A stretch of 64,000 nt of DNA from CBDCGJ01 sp965238305 (GTDB taxonomy: Bacteria > Pseudomonadota > Alphaproteobacteria > GCA-2731375): positions 2,542,001 through 2,606,000 of the forward strand of contig CBDEHK010000001.1 of the NCBI GenBank assembly GCA_965238305.1, written 5' to 3'. Below are positions 52,312 through 61,414 of the stretch, in pieces. The translations under genes were made by a program, and so were the position numbers. The first letter of the stretch is position 1. Every line of letters begins with the position of its first letter. The notes beneath the pieces are model-generated. The model did no database searches, was not told the DNA's origin, and worked only from the letters and a program-made list of their open reading frames with translations.

Positions 52312-53313
52312 ATGTCGAAGGCAAACGCGAGTGTAGTATTTGGTATTTCTGAGCAAGAGTTGTGTGACGGTGATGGAATTCAGTTGCGGGATTGCAGCGA
52401 TTTTTCGGCTCTATGGAATTGGGCCCAAGCCCGTCATGTTGGGCAGATATTCCCACAATACCGCGATTTATCCGATGCCAGTTCAGCCGACCGTTCTGAA
52501 GTTAAACCGCCCATGAGCACGACCGATATTGCGGCACCGACTGCCGCGCCTAAATCCGACAAAACGCCAAAGCCGCGGCCACACAATGTTCGTGGCAGCC
52601 GCCTGCGTTCAGCGCTCTTCAGTTTTTTGTTTTATACGTTTTCGACCATTCTGACCTTTATCATGGGCGCCGCCAGTTTACTCAAAGGTAATCGGTTGCT
52701 GATTGCGGCCCTGCAATTATGGGCCAAGGGTGTGGTCAAACTGATGTACTGGATCGTTGGTATCCAGGTCGATGTACGCGGCAGGGAACATATCCCCCAA
52801 GCCGGACAGTATTTGGTGGCGGCCAAACATCAGGCCTATTGCGACGGTATTGTCATGCTCTCGGAACTGCCGGCACTGTCATTTGTAGCCGAAGAAAGCA
52901 ATCTGAAATGGCCGATCTTTGGCCGCATTTTGAAGAAGCTGGATGCGGTCCTGGTCGATACCTGCGGCGGCGAAACCCAGCGCCGGAAAGTCAGTGATGG
53001 TGGCCGCCAGGCAGCGGCGAGGGGCAAGTCGATCCTGATCTATCCCGAAGGCCGCCTGGTCCCGGTTGGCGAGCCGACGGAATACAAAGCCGGCATCTAT
53101 TATCTTTATGCCGATCTCGGTTTGCCGGTGCTGCCGGTGGCAACCAACATCGGTCAGTTCTGGCAATGTCGGCGCTGGCGTAAATTTGGCGGCGCCGCTG
53201 CAGTTGAGTTTTTGGCGCCGATCCAGCCCGGCCTTGGCAAAGACGAATTCATGGCATTGTTGGAAGGACGCATCGAAGGGGCAACACAACAACTTGTCGA
53301 GGGCGTGTCATGA
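52312..53313 (+). CDS. Lysophospholipid acyltransferase (PlsC/Aas acyltransferase-like) with N-terminal extension
   Basis: About 333 residues from ATG 52312 (AGGAGG upstream). An unusual N-terminal stretch of about 68 residues of unknown role (GISEQELCDGDGIQLRDC, FSALWNWAQARHVGQIF) precedes Met68, which would be the normal PlsC-like start. Then a membrane helix (about 95-125) and the acyltransferase core: motif I HQAYCD (H-x4-D), motif III-like YPEGRLVPVG. It acylates lysophospholipids or glycerol phosphate at the inner membrane. It overlaps the LplT-like transporter gene by 4 bp (ATGA), so the pair is coupled. Confidence 0.85.
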   Translation: MSKANASVVFGISEQELCDGDGIQLRDCSDFSALWNWAQARHVGQIFPQYRDLSDASSADRSEVKPPMSTTDIAAPTAAPKSDKTPKPRPHNVRGSRLRSALFSFLFYTFSTILTFIMGAASLLKGNRLLIAALQLWAKGVVKLMYWIVGIQVDVRGREHIPQAGQYLVAAKHQAYCDGIVMLSELPALSFVAEESNLKWPIFGRILKKLDAVLVDTCGGETQRRKVSDGGRQAAARGKSILIYPEGRLVPVGEPTEYKAGIYYLYADLGLPVLPVATNIGQFWQCRRWRKFGGAAAVEFLAPIQPGLGKDEFMALLEGRIEGATQQLVEGVS

Positions 53314-54653
53314 GTAGGGACAAAAACGGCTCGCATAGCCAGTTCGCCCTGCTCGGGACCCGGCGCTTCCTGCCGATGTTTCTGACCCAAAAGCTGGGCG
53401 CCTTCAACGATAATTTTTTCAAGAACGCGCTGGTCATTCTGGTCACCTTCACCGGCTTGCAGTCTTCCAGTATGTCAAGCGAGACCTTTGTTTCCCTGGC
53501 CGCCGGTTTGTTCATTTTGCCGTTTTTTGTCTTCTCGGCGTTCGCCGGGCAGTTGGCTGACAAGTTCGACAAGGCCCTGATGATCCGCCGGGTCAAGTTG
53601 GCGGAGATCGCCCTGATGCTCTGTGCCGGTCTCGGCTTCGTATTGGAAAGCCCGATGTTCCTGCTGGCCGTGCTGTTCCTGATGGGCACCCAATCGGCCT
53701 TTTTTGGACCCTTGAAATACGGCATCCTGCCGGACCTGTTGGAAGACGATGAACTGATCGGCGGCAATGCCCTGATCGAAGCCGCGACCTTCGTCGCCAT
53801 CCTGATCGGCACCATCGCCGGCGGCCTGCTGATCACGACGGCAGGCGGCAAGATCACGATCTCGATCGGCTTGGTCGTCGTCGCGGTAGCCGGATATCTG
53901 ACCAGCCGATATATCCCCAAGACCGGGCCCGGCGATGCCAACCTGACGCTTGATCCCAATATCCTGCGTGAAACCTGCAAGATCATTGGCCTGACCTGGC
54001 AGGACAAACCGATCTTCCGGGCCATCATCGGAATTTCCTGGTTTTGGTTCATTGGTGCGGCATTTCTGATCCTGTTCCCGATCTATGCCCGCGATGTGCT
54101 GGGCGCCAACGAGCAGGTAGTGACCCTCTTTCTGGCGCTCTTCTCGATCGGTATCGCCATCGGCTCGCTGCTCTGCAACCTGCTGACCAAGGGCAAGGTC
54201 AGCGACGTGCTGGTCCCGTTCGGGGCTATCGGTCTCAGCCTGGCTGGTATCGATCTCTATTTCGCCAGCGCTACCCAGGCCTTCCCCATGGCCGGTGAAT
54301 TGATCGGTTATCGCGCCTTCCTGGCAGAGCCTGCCGGTTGGCGCATTCTGGCGGATTTACTGGTCTTGTCCATTGCCGGCGGCCTTTATGCGGTGCCGCT
54401 TTACGCCATCATTCAGGTCCGCGGCAAGGACGCCGAAATGGCCCGCCTAATCGCCGCCAACAATATCCTGAACTCACTGGCCATGGTCATCGCCAGCGCC
54501 CTGATCCTGGTGATGCTCAGCCTCGCCCAAGAAATCCGCGCCATCTTCATAACCATCGCGCTCCTCAATATCCCGGTGACATTGTACATCATGCACGTCG
54601 TCCGAAAGGGCGCCGCCCACCGCCGGGACCGCCAGCAAGATTCGTCGCCCTAG
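53310..54653 (+). CDS. MFS lysophospholipid transporter (LplT/Aas-MFS-like)
   Basis: 447 residues, about twelve transmembrane helices. The N-terminal FLTQKLGAFNDNFFKNALVI matches the LplT/Aas transporter signature, and the LKYGILPDLLEDDELIGGNA loop is typical. LplT flips lysophospholipids inward for re-acylation. Here the transporter and the acyltransferase are separate, overlapping genes, a split form of the fused Aas protein of some bacteria. Confidence 0.88.
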   Translation: MSRDKNGSHSQFALLGTRRFLPMFLTQKLGAFNDNFFKNALVILVTFTGLQSSSMSSETFVSLAAGLFILPFFVFSAFAGQLADKFDKALMIRRVKLAEIALMLCAGLGFVLESPMFLLAVLFLMGTQSAFFGPLKYGILPDLLEDDELIGGNALIEAATFVAILIGTIAGGLLITTAGGKITISIGLVVVAVAGYLTSRYIPKTGPGDANLTLDPNILRETCKIIGLTWQDKPIFRAIIGISWFWFIGAAFLILFPIYARDVLGANEQVVTLFLALFSIGIAIGSLLCNLLTKGKVSDVLVPFGAIGLSLAGIDLYFASATQAFPMAGELIGYRAFLAEPAGWRILADLLVLSIAGGLYAVPLYAIIQVRGKDAEMARLIAANNILNSLAMVIASALILVMLSLAQEIRAIFITIALLNIPVTLYIMHVVRKGAAHRRDRQQDSSP

Positions 54654-55156
54654 CCATGTGATGGGATAAACGATGGAGGCGCCTTTACCTCAAATACCGA
54701 AGAAACAGTTATTTCTATTCGATTTCAAAGTTTTGGCGCTACGTTGACTTTGCTTGGGCCGCCGCCGGTCAACAACTATGTATCTGATCGCTAAGATTGA
54801 AGTCTGCATTGCCCCAAACACCGGAAGAATTTGCGGAACACTGGCAGGTCAGGAAAATGCCAACAGCAGTCGTGCGGACCAATTCGCCTATTCCGGCTGA
54901 ATTTTGCTGTCGCGTTCAGAAGCAAACACTTCATCCACGACCAGGTCATTTGCAACATCTAGTTGTCTGGCCTTCAGACGGCAAACTGCGCCCTGTCGTC
55001 GTCGAACACTGGTAAGTGGTGATTTTTAGATTAGTAACCTCTACTATTATAAAAATAGTCACATAATACTTCTAGTTGACACATCTAATAAACATATGGT
55101 TAATAAAAAGTATATTCTAATTATTGGGTGAAATTTGGACGGAGATTTTCGCTGTA
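54654..55156. other. Intergenic region upstream of the RTX gene
   Basis: 503 bp. A 72-codon frame (54797-55015) starting at TTG lacks a ribosome site and is not called. From about 55015 the DNA becomes strongly AT-rich and holds the promoter at 55076-55104. Confidence 0.5.
55076..55104 (+). promoter_or_regulatory. Candidate promoter of the RTX gene
   Basis: Perfect -35 TTGACA (55076-55081), a 17-bp spacer and -10 GTTAAT (55099-55104, four of six consensus positions). Expected transcription start is near 55111, about 46 bases before the ATG at 55157. Confidence 0.55.
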
Positions 55157-56950
55157 ATGTTGTATAAGTCGGGTAGCGAATTTCAGATCAATTCATTCGC
55201 CAGCAATAATCCACATTACGTCAACCTTGCGAAACTTGATGACGGGACATTCGTTGCAGTTTGGCAGGATACCAGTGAAACACTAGGCGACAGCTCACAA
55301 TTGGGCGTGCATGGCCAACGGTTCGACGCTGAGGGAGGCAAAATCGGCGACGAGTTCCTGGTCAATACATCGACAAATGGCTACCAGTGGTTCCAGGACG
55401 TCACCGGCCTGGAAGGTGGTGGTTTTGTTGTCACTTGGCGTGATGTCGTCTCGGGTTCGTGGTCAGTTCGAGGTCAAATCTACGATTCGGACGGGGACGC
55501 TGTCGGCGGCGAGTTTGAAATACCAACCACCACAACGGACAATCAAAACGAGCCTTCGATTACCAGCTTGGAAGACGGCGGCTTTGTTGCAGTTTGGAGC
55601 GACGGCAGTGCGACCGGCGGTGACACATCTTATTTGGCGGTTCGTGGCCAAGTGTTTGGCGCGAACGGCGCACCGGTCGGCGATGAGATATTGGTCAACA
55701 CGACAACGAATGCGAGCCAATACGATGCAACTGTGCAAAGTCTGGAAGGCGGCGGTTTTGTTGTAGCTTGGGAAGACTATGGCGAGACCGGTGCAGACCT
55801 TTCCGGTCTTGCAATAAGAGCGCAATTGTTTGATTCGGCCGGAAACAAAGTTAATAGCGAATTTCTGGTCAACTCCTCAACTGAGGAACACCAATTCGAT
55901 CCAGTTATCGGTGGCCTTCAGAACGGTGGGTTTGTTATCGTTTGGGTCGATGGAAGCGCTACAAACGGCGATTCCGATCATGCTATTCGCGGACAAATCT
56001 ATGACGCAGACGGCGCGCCGGTAGACGGCGAGTTCTTAATCAATACTATAACCGCAGGAACGCAATCGGTCGCGTCGGTCATCGGTCTACAGAACGGCGG
56101 GTTTTTCGTCACATGGAACGACAGAAGCCTAAGTCCGGACGATCCGTCCGTAACCGCGATCCGCGGGCAGCTTTTTGACGCCAGCGGCGCGAAGTCCGGC
56201 GATGAGATTCTGGTCAATACCACGACCGACGGATGGCAGACGACATCTTCGATTACTCAATTGGAAAGCGGCGACATTGTTGTCGCCTGGAGTGATGGCA
56301 GTCAGTCCAGGGACACAATCCTTAATGGACAATTCTTTTCCTTTGATGATGGTGGTGGCACCGGCGGCGGTGGTGGCGGTGGCAGTGGTGGCCCGTCCCC
56401 GACCGGCTCCGCCGGCAATGACTTCATCGAAGGTGGTGAGTTCGGTGATGTGTTGGCGGGAATGGCCGGGGATGACATTATATTCGGATTGGCTGGTACT
56501 GATATTATTTACGGCAACCAGGGCAGCGACATCATCTATGGCAACCAGGGCGAAGATGTCATCTTCGGTGGCCAGGGCAACGATATTGTCTTCGGCGGTC
56601 AGAACGCCGACGTCATCTATGGCAACCTTCAGAACGATGTAATTTACGGCAACATCGGCAATGACGTCATCTATGGCAACCTTCAGAACGATGTAATTTA
56701 CGGCAACATCGGCAACGACGTGCTTTATGGCGGTCAGAACGATGACGTTTTATACGGTGGCCAGGATCAGGACACTCTATACGGCAACCTCGGCAACGAT
56801 GTGCTGAATGGGAATTTGGGCAACGACATCCTGTACGGCGGCGCCGGCGTCAATACCATGATCGGCGGGCAAGGCGCGGACACCTTCTATGTCGATGGCG
56901 ATGACGTGGTGCTTGATATGAGCGCGGAAGATACGCTGATATTTTTTTAG
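55157..56950 (+). CDS. RTX-type calcium-binding protein with seven propeller-like repeats
   Basis: About 597 residues from ATG 55157; a TTG at 55124 lies only about 13 bases from the predicted transcript start. No Sec signal peptide. Residues about 5-395 hold seven repeats of 50-60 residues with the consensus G-EF-VNT, then GGFVV-W-D, then AIRGQ-FDA-G, consistent with a seven-bladed beta-propeller. A Gly/Ser linker (about 397-418) leads to about fifteen RTX-like nonapeptides (variants such as GNQGSDIIY and GNLQNDVIY, about 420-570) and a short C-terminal tail ending DTLIFF. This suggests type I secretion and Ca2+-driven folding outside the cell. No type I secretion genes are in the window. 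Confidence 0.82.
   Translation: MLYKSGSEFQINSFASNNPHYVNLAKLDDGTFVAVWQDTSETLGDSSQLGVHGQRFDAEGGKIGDEFLVNTSTNGYQWFQDVTGLEGGGFVVTWRDVVSGSWSVRGQIYDSDGDAVGGEFEIPTTTTDNQNEPSITSLEDGGFVAVWSDGSATGGDTSYLAVRGQVFGANGAPVGDEILVNTTTNASQYDATVQSLEGGGFVVAWEDYGETGADLSGLAIRAQLFDSAGNKVNSEFLVNSSTEEHQFDPVIGGLQNGGFVIVWVDGSATNGDSDHAIRGQIYDADGAPVDGEFLINTITAGTQSVASVIGLQNGGFFVTWNDRSLSPDDPSVTAIRGQLFDASGAKSGDEILVNTTTDGWQTTSSITQLESGDIVVAWSDGSQSRDTILNGQFFSFDDGGGTGGGGGGGSGGPSPTGSAGNDFIEGGEFGDVLAGMAGDDIIFGLAGTDIIYGNQGSDIIYGNQGEDVIFGGQGNDIVFGGQNADVIYGNLQNDVIYGNIGNDVIYGNLQNDVIYGNIGNDVLYGGQNDDVLYGGQDQDTLYGNLGNDVLNGNLGNDILYGGAGVNTMIGGQGADTFYVDGDDVVLDMSAEDTLIFF
56609..56716 (+). repeat. 54-bp tandem duplication in the RTX region
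   Basis: Copies 56609-56662 and 56663-56716 match at 53 of 54 bases (last base T versus C). Each encodes two nonapeptides (DVIYGNLQN, DVIYGNIGN). The near-identity at the DNA level marks a recent expansion. Confidence 0.9.
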
Positions 56951-57425
56951 TTTCGCTTCATACCCTCAATCGGAGGACAACCGTTGTAGGGGGCGAAGCG
57001 GTCGCAATGGCGTCAATGTGGTCACGACGGCTTCGTGCCAAATCCGGTCATGAACAGGTGGGAAATCATAGGCAGCTGATTTCGACGCTACCCTGGCCTA
57101 AGATTGAGCCAATCCGTCACTGGGCGCTGAATTGAGTCTCAGGGCAATCGCGACGAGGCGAAATGCCAGAAGTCGAAACCCTTAAACACGGGCGCTACAG
57201 AAGGTCTACGTAGGGTCAAACTCGGACATATCCGCAATCCAAATTACCTTCTAATCTGCATTCAACTACAGACCCAATTTGGTATCGAGCCGGCTGGCTC
57301 TGGATCAAGAATTGCGGCGACGGCCAAGCGTCTATTCACTCGCAGTTAATCTTCTCCGCCAGCTCTACAAAAGTGGAATTTCGCGGCTTAATCCAGTCTC
57401 ACTCAGTTGCCGATTACGGTCCCCG
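56951..57425. other. Intergenic region after the RTX gene
   Basis: 475 bp with no supported gene, terminator or repeat. Short open frames on both strands lack ribosome sites. Two transcription units converge here. Confidence 0.5.
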
Positions 57426-58715
57426 TCACTTCGGCTCGTCGGCTTGCGCGCCTACAGACGGGTCCACGTTCTGGTTCGTGCCCACGTCGGCATCGGAAAT
57501 CGCCGCGGTATATAACTGTTTGCTGGAAACGCCGATGCCGCCCAGGGGCATGAACGGGGCTTTGGCTTTCTGGCCGCGCTGGCGCTGAAGGATCCGGATC
57601 GTGGTGAACAAGATCAGGGCGCCATTGATGGCGATGACGAACCAAAAGAAACCTGTCGGACCAAACCGCGCCATGGCCTGGGCGGATAAGATCGGGCCCA
57701 TGCTGGCACCGATGCCAAAGGCGATGAGCAGGCCTGCCGACACTTGCACCAGGCTATCCGGCGCGGCGCGGTCGTTTACCTGCGAGGCAGAAAGCGGGTG
57801 AATGGTAAAACAAAACGCGCCATAGATCGCCGCCGCCGCAAACAGCATGATCACCGGCTGTCCGGTCGCCCAGATCACCGCCAGGGCGGCCAGGGCTGCG
57901 CTCAAGGAGGCGATGAGTAAAATTGTTCGGCGATCAAAACGATCCGACAAGCGCCCGATCGGAAATTGCAGGACCATGCCGCCGAAGATTGCTGAAGCCA
58001 TAAAGACGGAGACTTCGGCGATTGAAAGACCGACCTCCTTTGCGAAAACCGCGCCCATGCTATTCAAAGAAGAGTTCATCATCCCGGCACAGATCGTCCC
58101 GAACACCCCGACCGGCGAAATCAACAAGAGGGCGCGGAACTTCATCCGTTGGGGCGAACTGTGGGCCGGCGCACTGGCCCGGGTCAACAAAATCGGCACC
58201 AAAGCAAAGGAATAGATCATCGAGGCGATAATGAACAACTGAAACTGCGCCGGATCCCCGACCAGCAGCATAAACTGCCCCAACCCGGCGCCCAGGTAGT
58301 TGGTGATCATATAGAGCGACAATATCTGCCCGCGGGTTTTGTTAGTGGCGCGGGCGTTCACCCAACTTTCGACGACCATCACCATGCCGGCCATACAGAA
58401 ACCGGCAACAATACGCAGCGCAAACCAGGTGACCGGGTCGATGAACAGGACGTGGGCCAAGACGGCAACCGACAAGATTGAGGCGAAGGCGGCAAAGGCG
58501 CGGATATGACCGACCGCAGCGACCACACGCACCGCATATAGTGCTCCTAACAACAGCCCGACGGAAAAACCGGCCATGATGATGCCGGTGATTTCGGTCG
58601 AAAATCCTTCCAACCGGCTTCTGATCCCAAGCAACGTGCCGATCATGCCATTGCCCAGCAACAGCATGCCGAAACTCAACAAAAGCGCGGATATCGACTT
58701 AATACTGTTCCACAT
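57426..58715 (-). CDS. MFS transporter (YcaD-like)
   Basis: 429 residues with about twelve transmembrane helices. Hallmarks are GMLLLGNGMIGTLLGIRSRL at the start, SWVNARATNKTRGQILSLYM in the central part of the first half, and GRLSDRFDRRTILL (the MFS loop 8-9 signature). This fits the YcaD/MFS_1 sugar- or drug-type subgroup; the substrate is unknown. The C-terminal tail (about 395-429) is soluble and polar. Transcribed alone. Confidence 0.88.
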   Translation of the reverse strand: MWNSIKSISALLLSFGMLLLGNGMIGTLLGIRSRLEGFSTEITGIIMAGFSVGLLLGALYAVRVVAAVGHIRAFAAFASILSVAVLAHVLFIDPVTWFALRIVAGFCMAGMVMVVESWVNARATNKTRGQILSLYMITNYLGAGLGQFMLLVGDPAQFQLFIIASMIYSFALVPILLTRASAPAHSSPQRMKFRALLLISPVGVFGTICAGMMNSSLNSMGAVFAKEVGLSIAEVSVFMASAIFGGMVLQFPIGRLSDRFDRRTILLIASLSAALAALAVIWATGQPVIMLFAAAAIYGAFCFTIHPLSASQVNDRAAPDSLVQVSAGLLIAFGIGASMGPILSAQAMARFGPTGFFWFVIAINGALILFTTIRILQRQRGQKAKAPFMPLGGIGVSSKQLYTAAISDADVGTNQNVDPSVGAQADEPK

Positions 58716-58904
58716 GGTTTAGGTTTCCGGGGATAAGGCGCCGTCGGCGAAGATGGCGAACTGGTGAAAAACCCTACCGCATCGAGCCCTTCCGTGCCAA
58801 CAACGTTCGTCGATTGTCGCCAATATCTATCCATACTCGCTTGTTATTTTTATGGGGCTGAGCCAAATTGGTATAGACCCGATCAATATTGAAAGTATGG
58901 TCGT

Positions 58905-59180
58905 GTGCAAACTCCGAGGCCCAAATTGATTAAGCATTCGAACAACAAAGTCCTGCAATCCATCAACGCGCCGATCCGACAGTTCGCCTTAGCCAGTCGC
59001 TGCGTCGACGTCTTTTGCCGCCCTGATGGCAGCTATGGTTTTGAAGAATATCGCCGGGACCCGGAAGACCCAAGCGGCTGGTACGCAATTGGCGGGTTCG
59101 GCGATGCGGTTTACGACAGCGAGGCAAGGGCACTTGAAGATGCACGCACCAAAATCAAATGGTTATCGGTAGCTAGCTAA
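58905..59180 (+). CDS. Small hypothetical protein (91 aa)
   Basis: GTG start; soluble. The body (VDVFCRPDGSYGFEEYRRDP, GWYAIGGFGDAVYDSEARAL, EDARTKIKWL) reads like a real compact alpha/beta protein with aromatic and acidic residues in strand-like positions. I do not recognise the family. The first 20 residues and the start are uncertain; a ribosome site is weak. Converges on the NTF2-like gene. Confidence 0.55.
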   Translation: MQTPRPKLIKHSNNKVLQSINAPIRQFALASRCVDVFCRPDGSYGFEEYRRDPEDPSGWYAIGGFGDAVYDSEARALEDARTKIKWLSVAS

Positions 59181-59187
59181 CAAGCGT

Positions 59188-59571
59188 TCATTTGATCGGG
59201 CTGATCGCCGTGCCTTGGTGAAAGCGCAGCTGCCACCCGCTCGGCGTCCGGCTCCAAATCGAAGACCGATTGCTGCGTTGGGTCTCGTGATCGTATTTCA
59301 CTTCACTGACATAAGTTACTTGCACGATATCATCCGACAAATAGCGTACCTGGAAATTGGGTAGCGGCAGGATTGCGTCAATTTTATGTACCGGATCTGT
59401 TGCGAACAGCATTTCTGCGCGTTCGTAAGTCCGGCCCGAACGTCCGAATTCGAAAAAGTCAGCGGCAAATGTCTCGTCCATTAACGCGGAATCGTAGCGG
59501 GTGCTGCGCCAAAGGCTCTCCTCAAGCTGACGCATTTCTTCGATGAGTTTCAATTCCACTGGCTTGCTCAT
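59188..59571 (-). CDS. DUF4440/SnoaL-like (NTF2 fold) protein
   Basis: 127 residues. The N-terminal helix pair (ELKLIEEMRQLEESLW...DETFAADFFEFGRSGRTYER) and later strands (VQVTYVSEVKY, RSSIWSRTPSGWQLRFHQGT) match the cone-shaped NTF2-like fold of DUF4440 proteins, which include small-molecule-binding proteins and some enzymes. The function cannot be given. It starts 4 bp after the glycosylase gene on the same strand, so the two form an operon. Confidence 0.78.
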   Translation of the reverse strand: MSKPVELKLIEEMRQLEESLWRSTRYDSALMDETFAADFFEFGRSGRTYERAEMLFATDPVHKIDAILPLPNFQVRYLSDDIVQVTYVSEVKYDHETQRSNRSSIWSRTPSGWQLRFHQGTAISPIK

Positions 59572-59575
59572 ATGA

Positions 59576-60244
59576 TCAATCGACCGATACCGCCAGGGTC
59601 ATCGAAATTTCCGCCATGGTCATTTTGTTCGCAATGGCGAGGTTGTGGATAATATCGCCGATACGGCGGGTTTCTTTTTTGCCTTTGCCGTTGCCATCGT
59701 AAAGGCCGAAATTCTGCAGGGCGCGGATCGCATCCGGCGAGGGCATATGCGTGTCCCGACCGATATGGCGCAGGATCATCGGGCCGGAGCGGCCGCCCAA
59801 TTGTTTGAAGCGCTTGGCGATGTCTTCCCACAGGCCGACGATATTTTCGTCCGACCAGTCCGTAATATAATTGCCAAAACCGCCAAATTCGTCGCCAATC
59901 TGGCAGATCGCAGCGGCATTATGGTGAGTGGCGCGGATCTTCCCCCAATGGCGGATGATGCGCGCATCGGTCAGCAAGGCCTCTAAGTCTTCGTCATGCA
60001 TGGCGCGAACTTTGATCGGATCGAAGCCGTGGAACACTTCCGCGAATGCCGGCCATTTGCCTTCCACCATGGTGCGTTTCAGACCGGCGCTGAAAACCCG
60101 GAAGGTGACGATTTCGAAATAATAGGTGTCGTCCAGGGCCTTCAGCGCATTGGCGGTTTTACCTTTCGGCAACCGTTTTTTCAGCGCCGTTTCTCCGCCC
60201 TGCCGGACAATTGCAGCTTTCCGGATTTCTTCAAACCCACTCAT
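59576..60244 (-). CDS. DNA-3-methyladenine glycosylase I-like protein (HhH-GPD superfamily)
   Basis: 222 residues from the ATG at 60244 (GAGGG upstream; GTG at 60253 is the alternative). The central part YYFEIVTFRVFSAGLKRTMV and FAEVFHGFDPIKVRAMHDED then LEALLTDARIIRHWGKIRA aligns with the Tag-type glycosylase helices (F-x-FD-x-VA...LL-DA-IIR...KI-A). The zinc-binding Cys/His of canonical TagA are not seen, so it may be a diverged subfamily. It would excise alkylated purines. Co-transcribed with the DUF4440 gene. Confidence 0.75.
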   Translation of the reverse strand: MSGFEEIRKAAIVRQGGETALKKRLPKGKTANALKALDDTYYFEIVTFRVFSAGLKRTMVEGKWPAFAEVFHGFDPIKVRAMHDEDLEALLTDARIIRHWGKIRATHHNAAAICQIGDEFGGFGNYITDWSDENIVGLWEDIAKRFKQLGGRSGPMILRHIGRDTHMPSPDAIRALQNFGLYDGNGKGKKETRRIGDIIHNLAIANKMTMAEISMTLAVSVD

Positions 60245-60333
60245 CACGCACACCCTCTTTGCTTTGGCGAATTAGTCTCCTATGATCTCGACCGAGACTA
60301 AATGAATTTTCATTATCAAAATAGAGGTAACAG

Positions 60334-61383
60334 ATGCGCAGTTGGCAAATTACAAAATGGGGCGAACCACTTGAAGCGAATGACTATGACGATCCGACAC
60401 CCCAAGGCACGGAAGTTTTACTGAAGGTAACATCTTGTGGCGTCTGCCATTCGGATCTGCATATCTGGGATGGTTATTTCGATATGGGGGGCGATAATAA
60501 GATGTCCTTGGCCTCGCGCATGAACTTACCCTTCACCATGGGCCACGAAGTTCTGGGCGAAGTGATCGCACTGGGACCGGATGCCGAAGGGGTCGCAATC
60601 GGCGATAGTCGCATTGTCTTTCCCTGGATCGGTTGCGGCGAGTGCGAAGTCTGCCGGCGCGGTGAAGAATTATTGTGTACCGCGCCAAAAACCGTCGGCA
60701 CCCGCTATTCCGGCGGCTATAGCGATCGTGTTATCGTACCCCATGGCCGTTATCTTGTGGCCTATGACGGGATCGAAGAGGAACTTGCCTGTACCTATGC
60801 CTGTTCCGGGATTACCGCCTATTCGGCGCTATCGAAGATGCCGTCGAAGGCAGCGGAAGACTATATTCTGATCGTCGGCGCCGGTGGTGTTGGCCTGAAT
60901 GGCGTCGCCATGTTCCGTGCCATCAGTGATGCCAAACTGATTGTCGTCGATCTTGATGATAGTAAACTTGAACTGGCGAAAGCTGCAGGTGCCGATCATG
61001 TTGTCAACAATGGCGCTGAAGGAGCGGCGGAAGAAATCAAAAAATTGACCGGCGGTGGGGTTGCCGGCGCAGTTGATTTTGTCGGCGCGCCGGGCAGTGC
61101 CGGCTTTGCCCTGCAATGTTTGCGTCGCGGCGCCAAACTTGTTGTCGTGGGATTGTTTGGCGGTGCTTTGCCGATCCCGCTGGTCAGCTTCCCGTTGCAA
61201 ATGATGACGATCCAAGGCTCCTATGTCGGCACCTTGCAGGATCTGAAGGAAGTGGTGGCTCTGGCTCAGGCTGGAAAAATTCAGCCGTTGCCGGTGACGC
61301 CCAGGCCAATCGATGAACTCAATGACGTGCTGATCGCCTTAAAAGCGGGGGAAGTTGACGGCCGGGTGGTGGTGAAGCCGTAA
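60334..61383 (+). CDS. Zinc-dependent alcohol dehydrogenase (MDR family)
   Basis: 349 residues. Catalytic zinc ligands Cys38 (CGVCHSDLH) and His71-Glu72 (GHEVLGEV); structural zinc Cys101, 104, 107 and 115 (GCGECEVCRRGEELLC); the Rossmann motif GAGGVGLNG (about 187-195) and an acidic residue (VVDLDD) indicating NAD preference. Complete medium-chain dehydrogenase length. Oxidises an alcohol or reduces an aldehyde; substrate unknown. Stands alone, convergent with the SDR gene. Confidence 0.93.
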   Translation: MRSWQITKWGEPLEANDYDDPTPQGTEVLLKVTSCGVCHSDLHIWDGYFDMGGDNKMSLASRMNLPFTMGHEVLGEVIALGPDAEGVAIGDSRIVFPWIGCGECEVCRRGEELLCTAPKTVGTRYSGGYSDRVIVPHGRYLVAYDGIEEELACTYACSGITAYSALSKMPSKAAEDYILIVGAGGVGLNGVAMFRAISDAKLIVVDLDDSKLELAKAAGADHVVNNGAEGAAEEIKKLTGGGVAGAVDFVGAPGSAGFALQCLRRGAKLVVVGLFGGALPIPLVSFPLQMMTIQGSYVGTLQDLKEVVALAQAGKIQPLPVTPRPIDELNDVLIALKAGEVDGRVVVKP

Positions 61384-61414
61384 GCAAAAGTCGACACCTA
61401 GGTGGGGATGACGG

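Noticed and set aside
54797..55015. 72-codon frame starting at TTG after the LplT-like gene
   Set aside because: No ribosome site, odd composition in the second half, and no link to a neighbour; possibly a decayed fragment.
57279..57515. 78-codon forward frame before the MFS gene
   Set aside because: Overlaps the MFS 3' end on the opposite strand and has no ribosome site.
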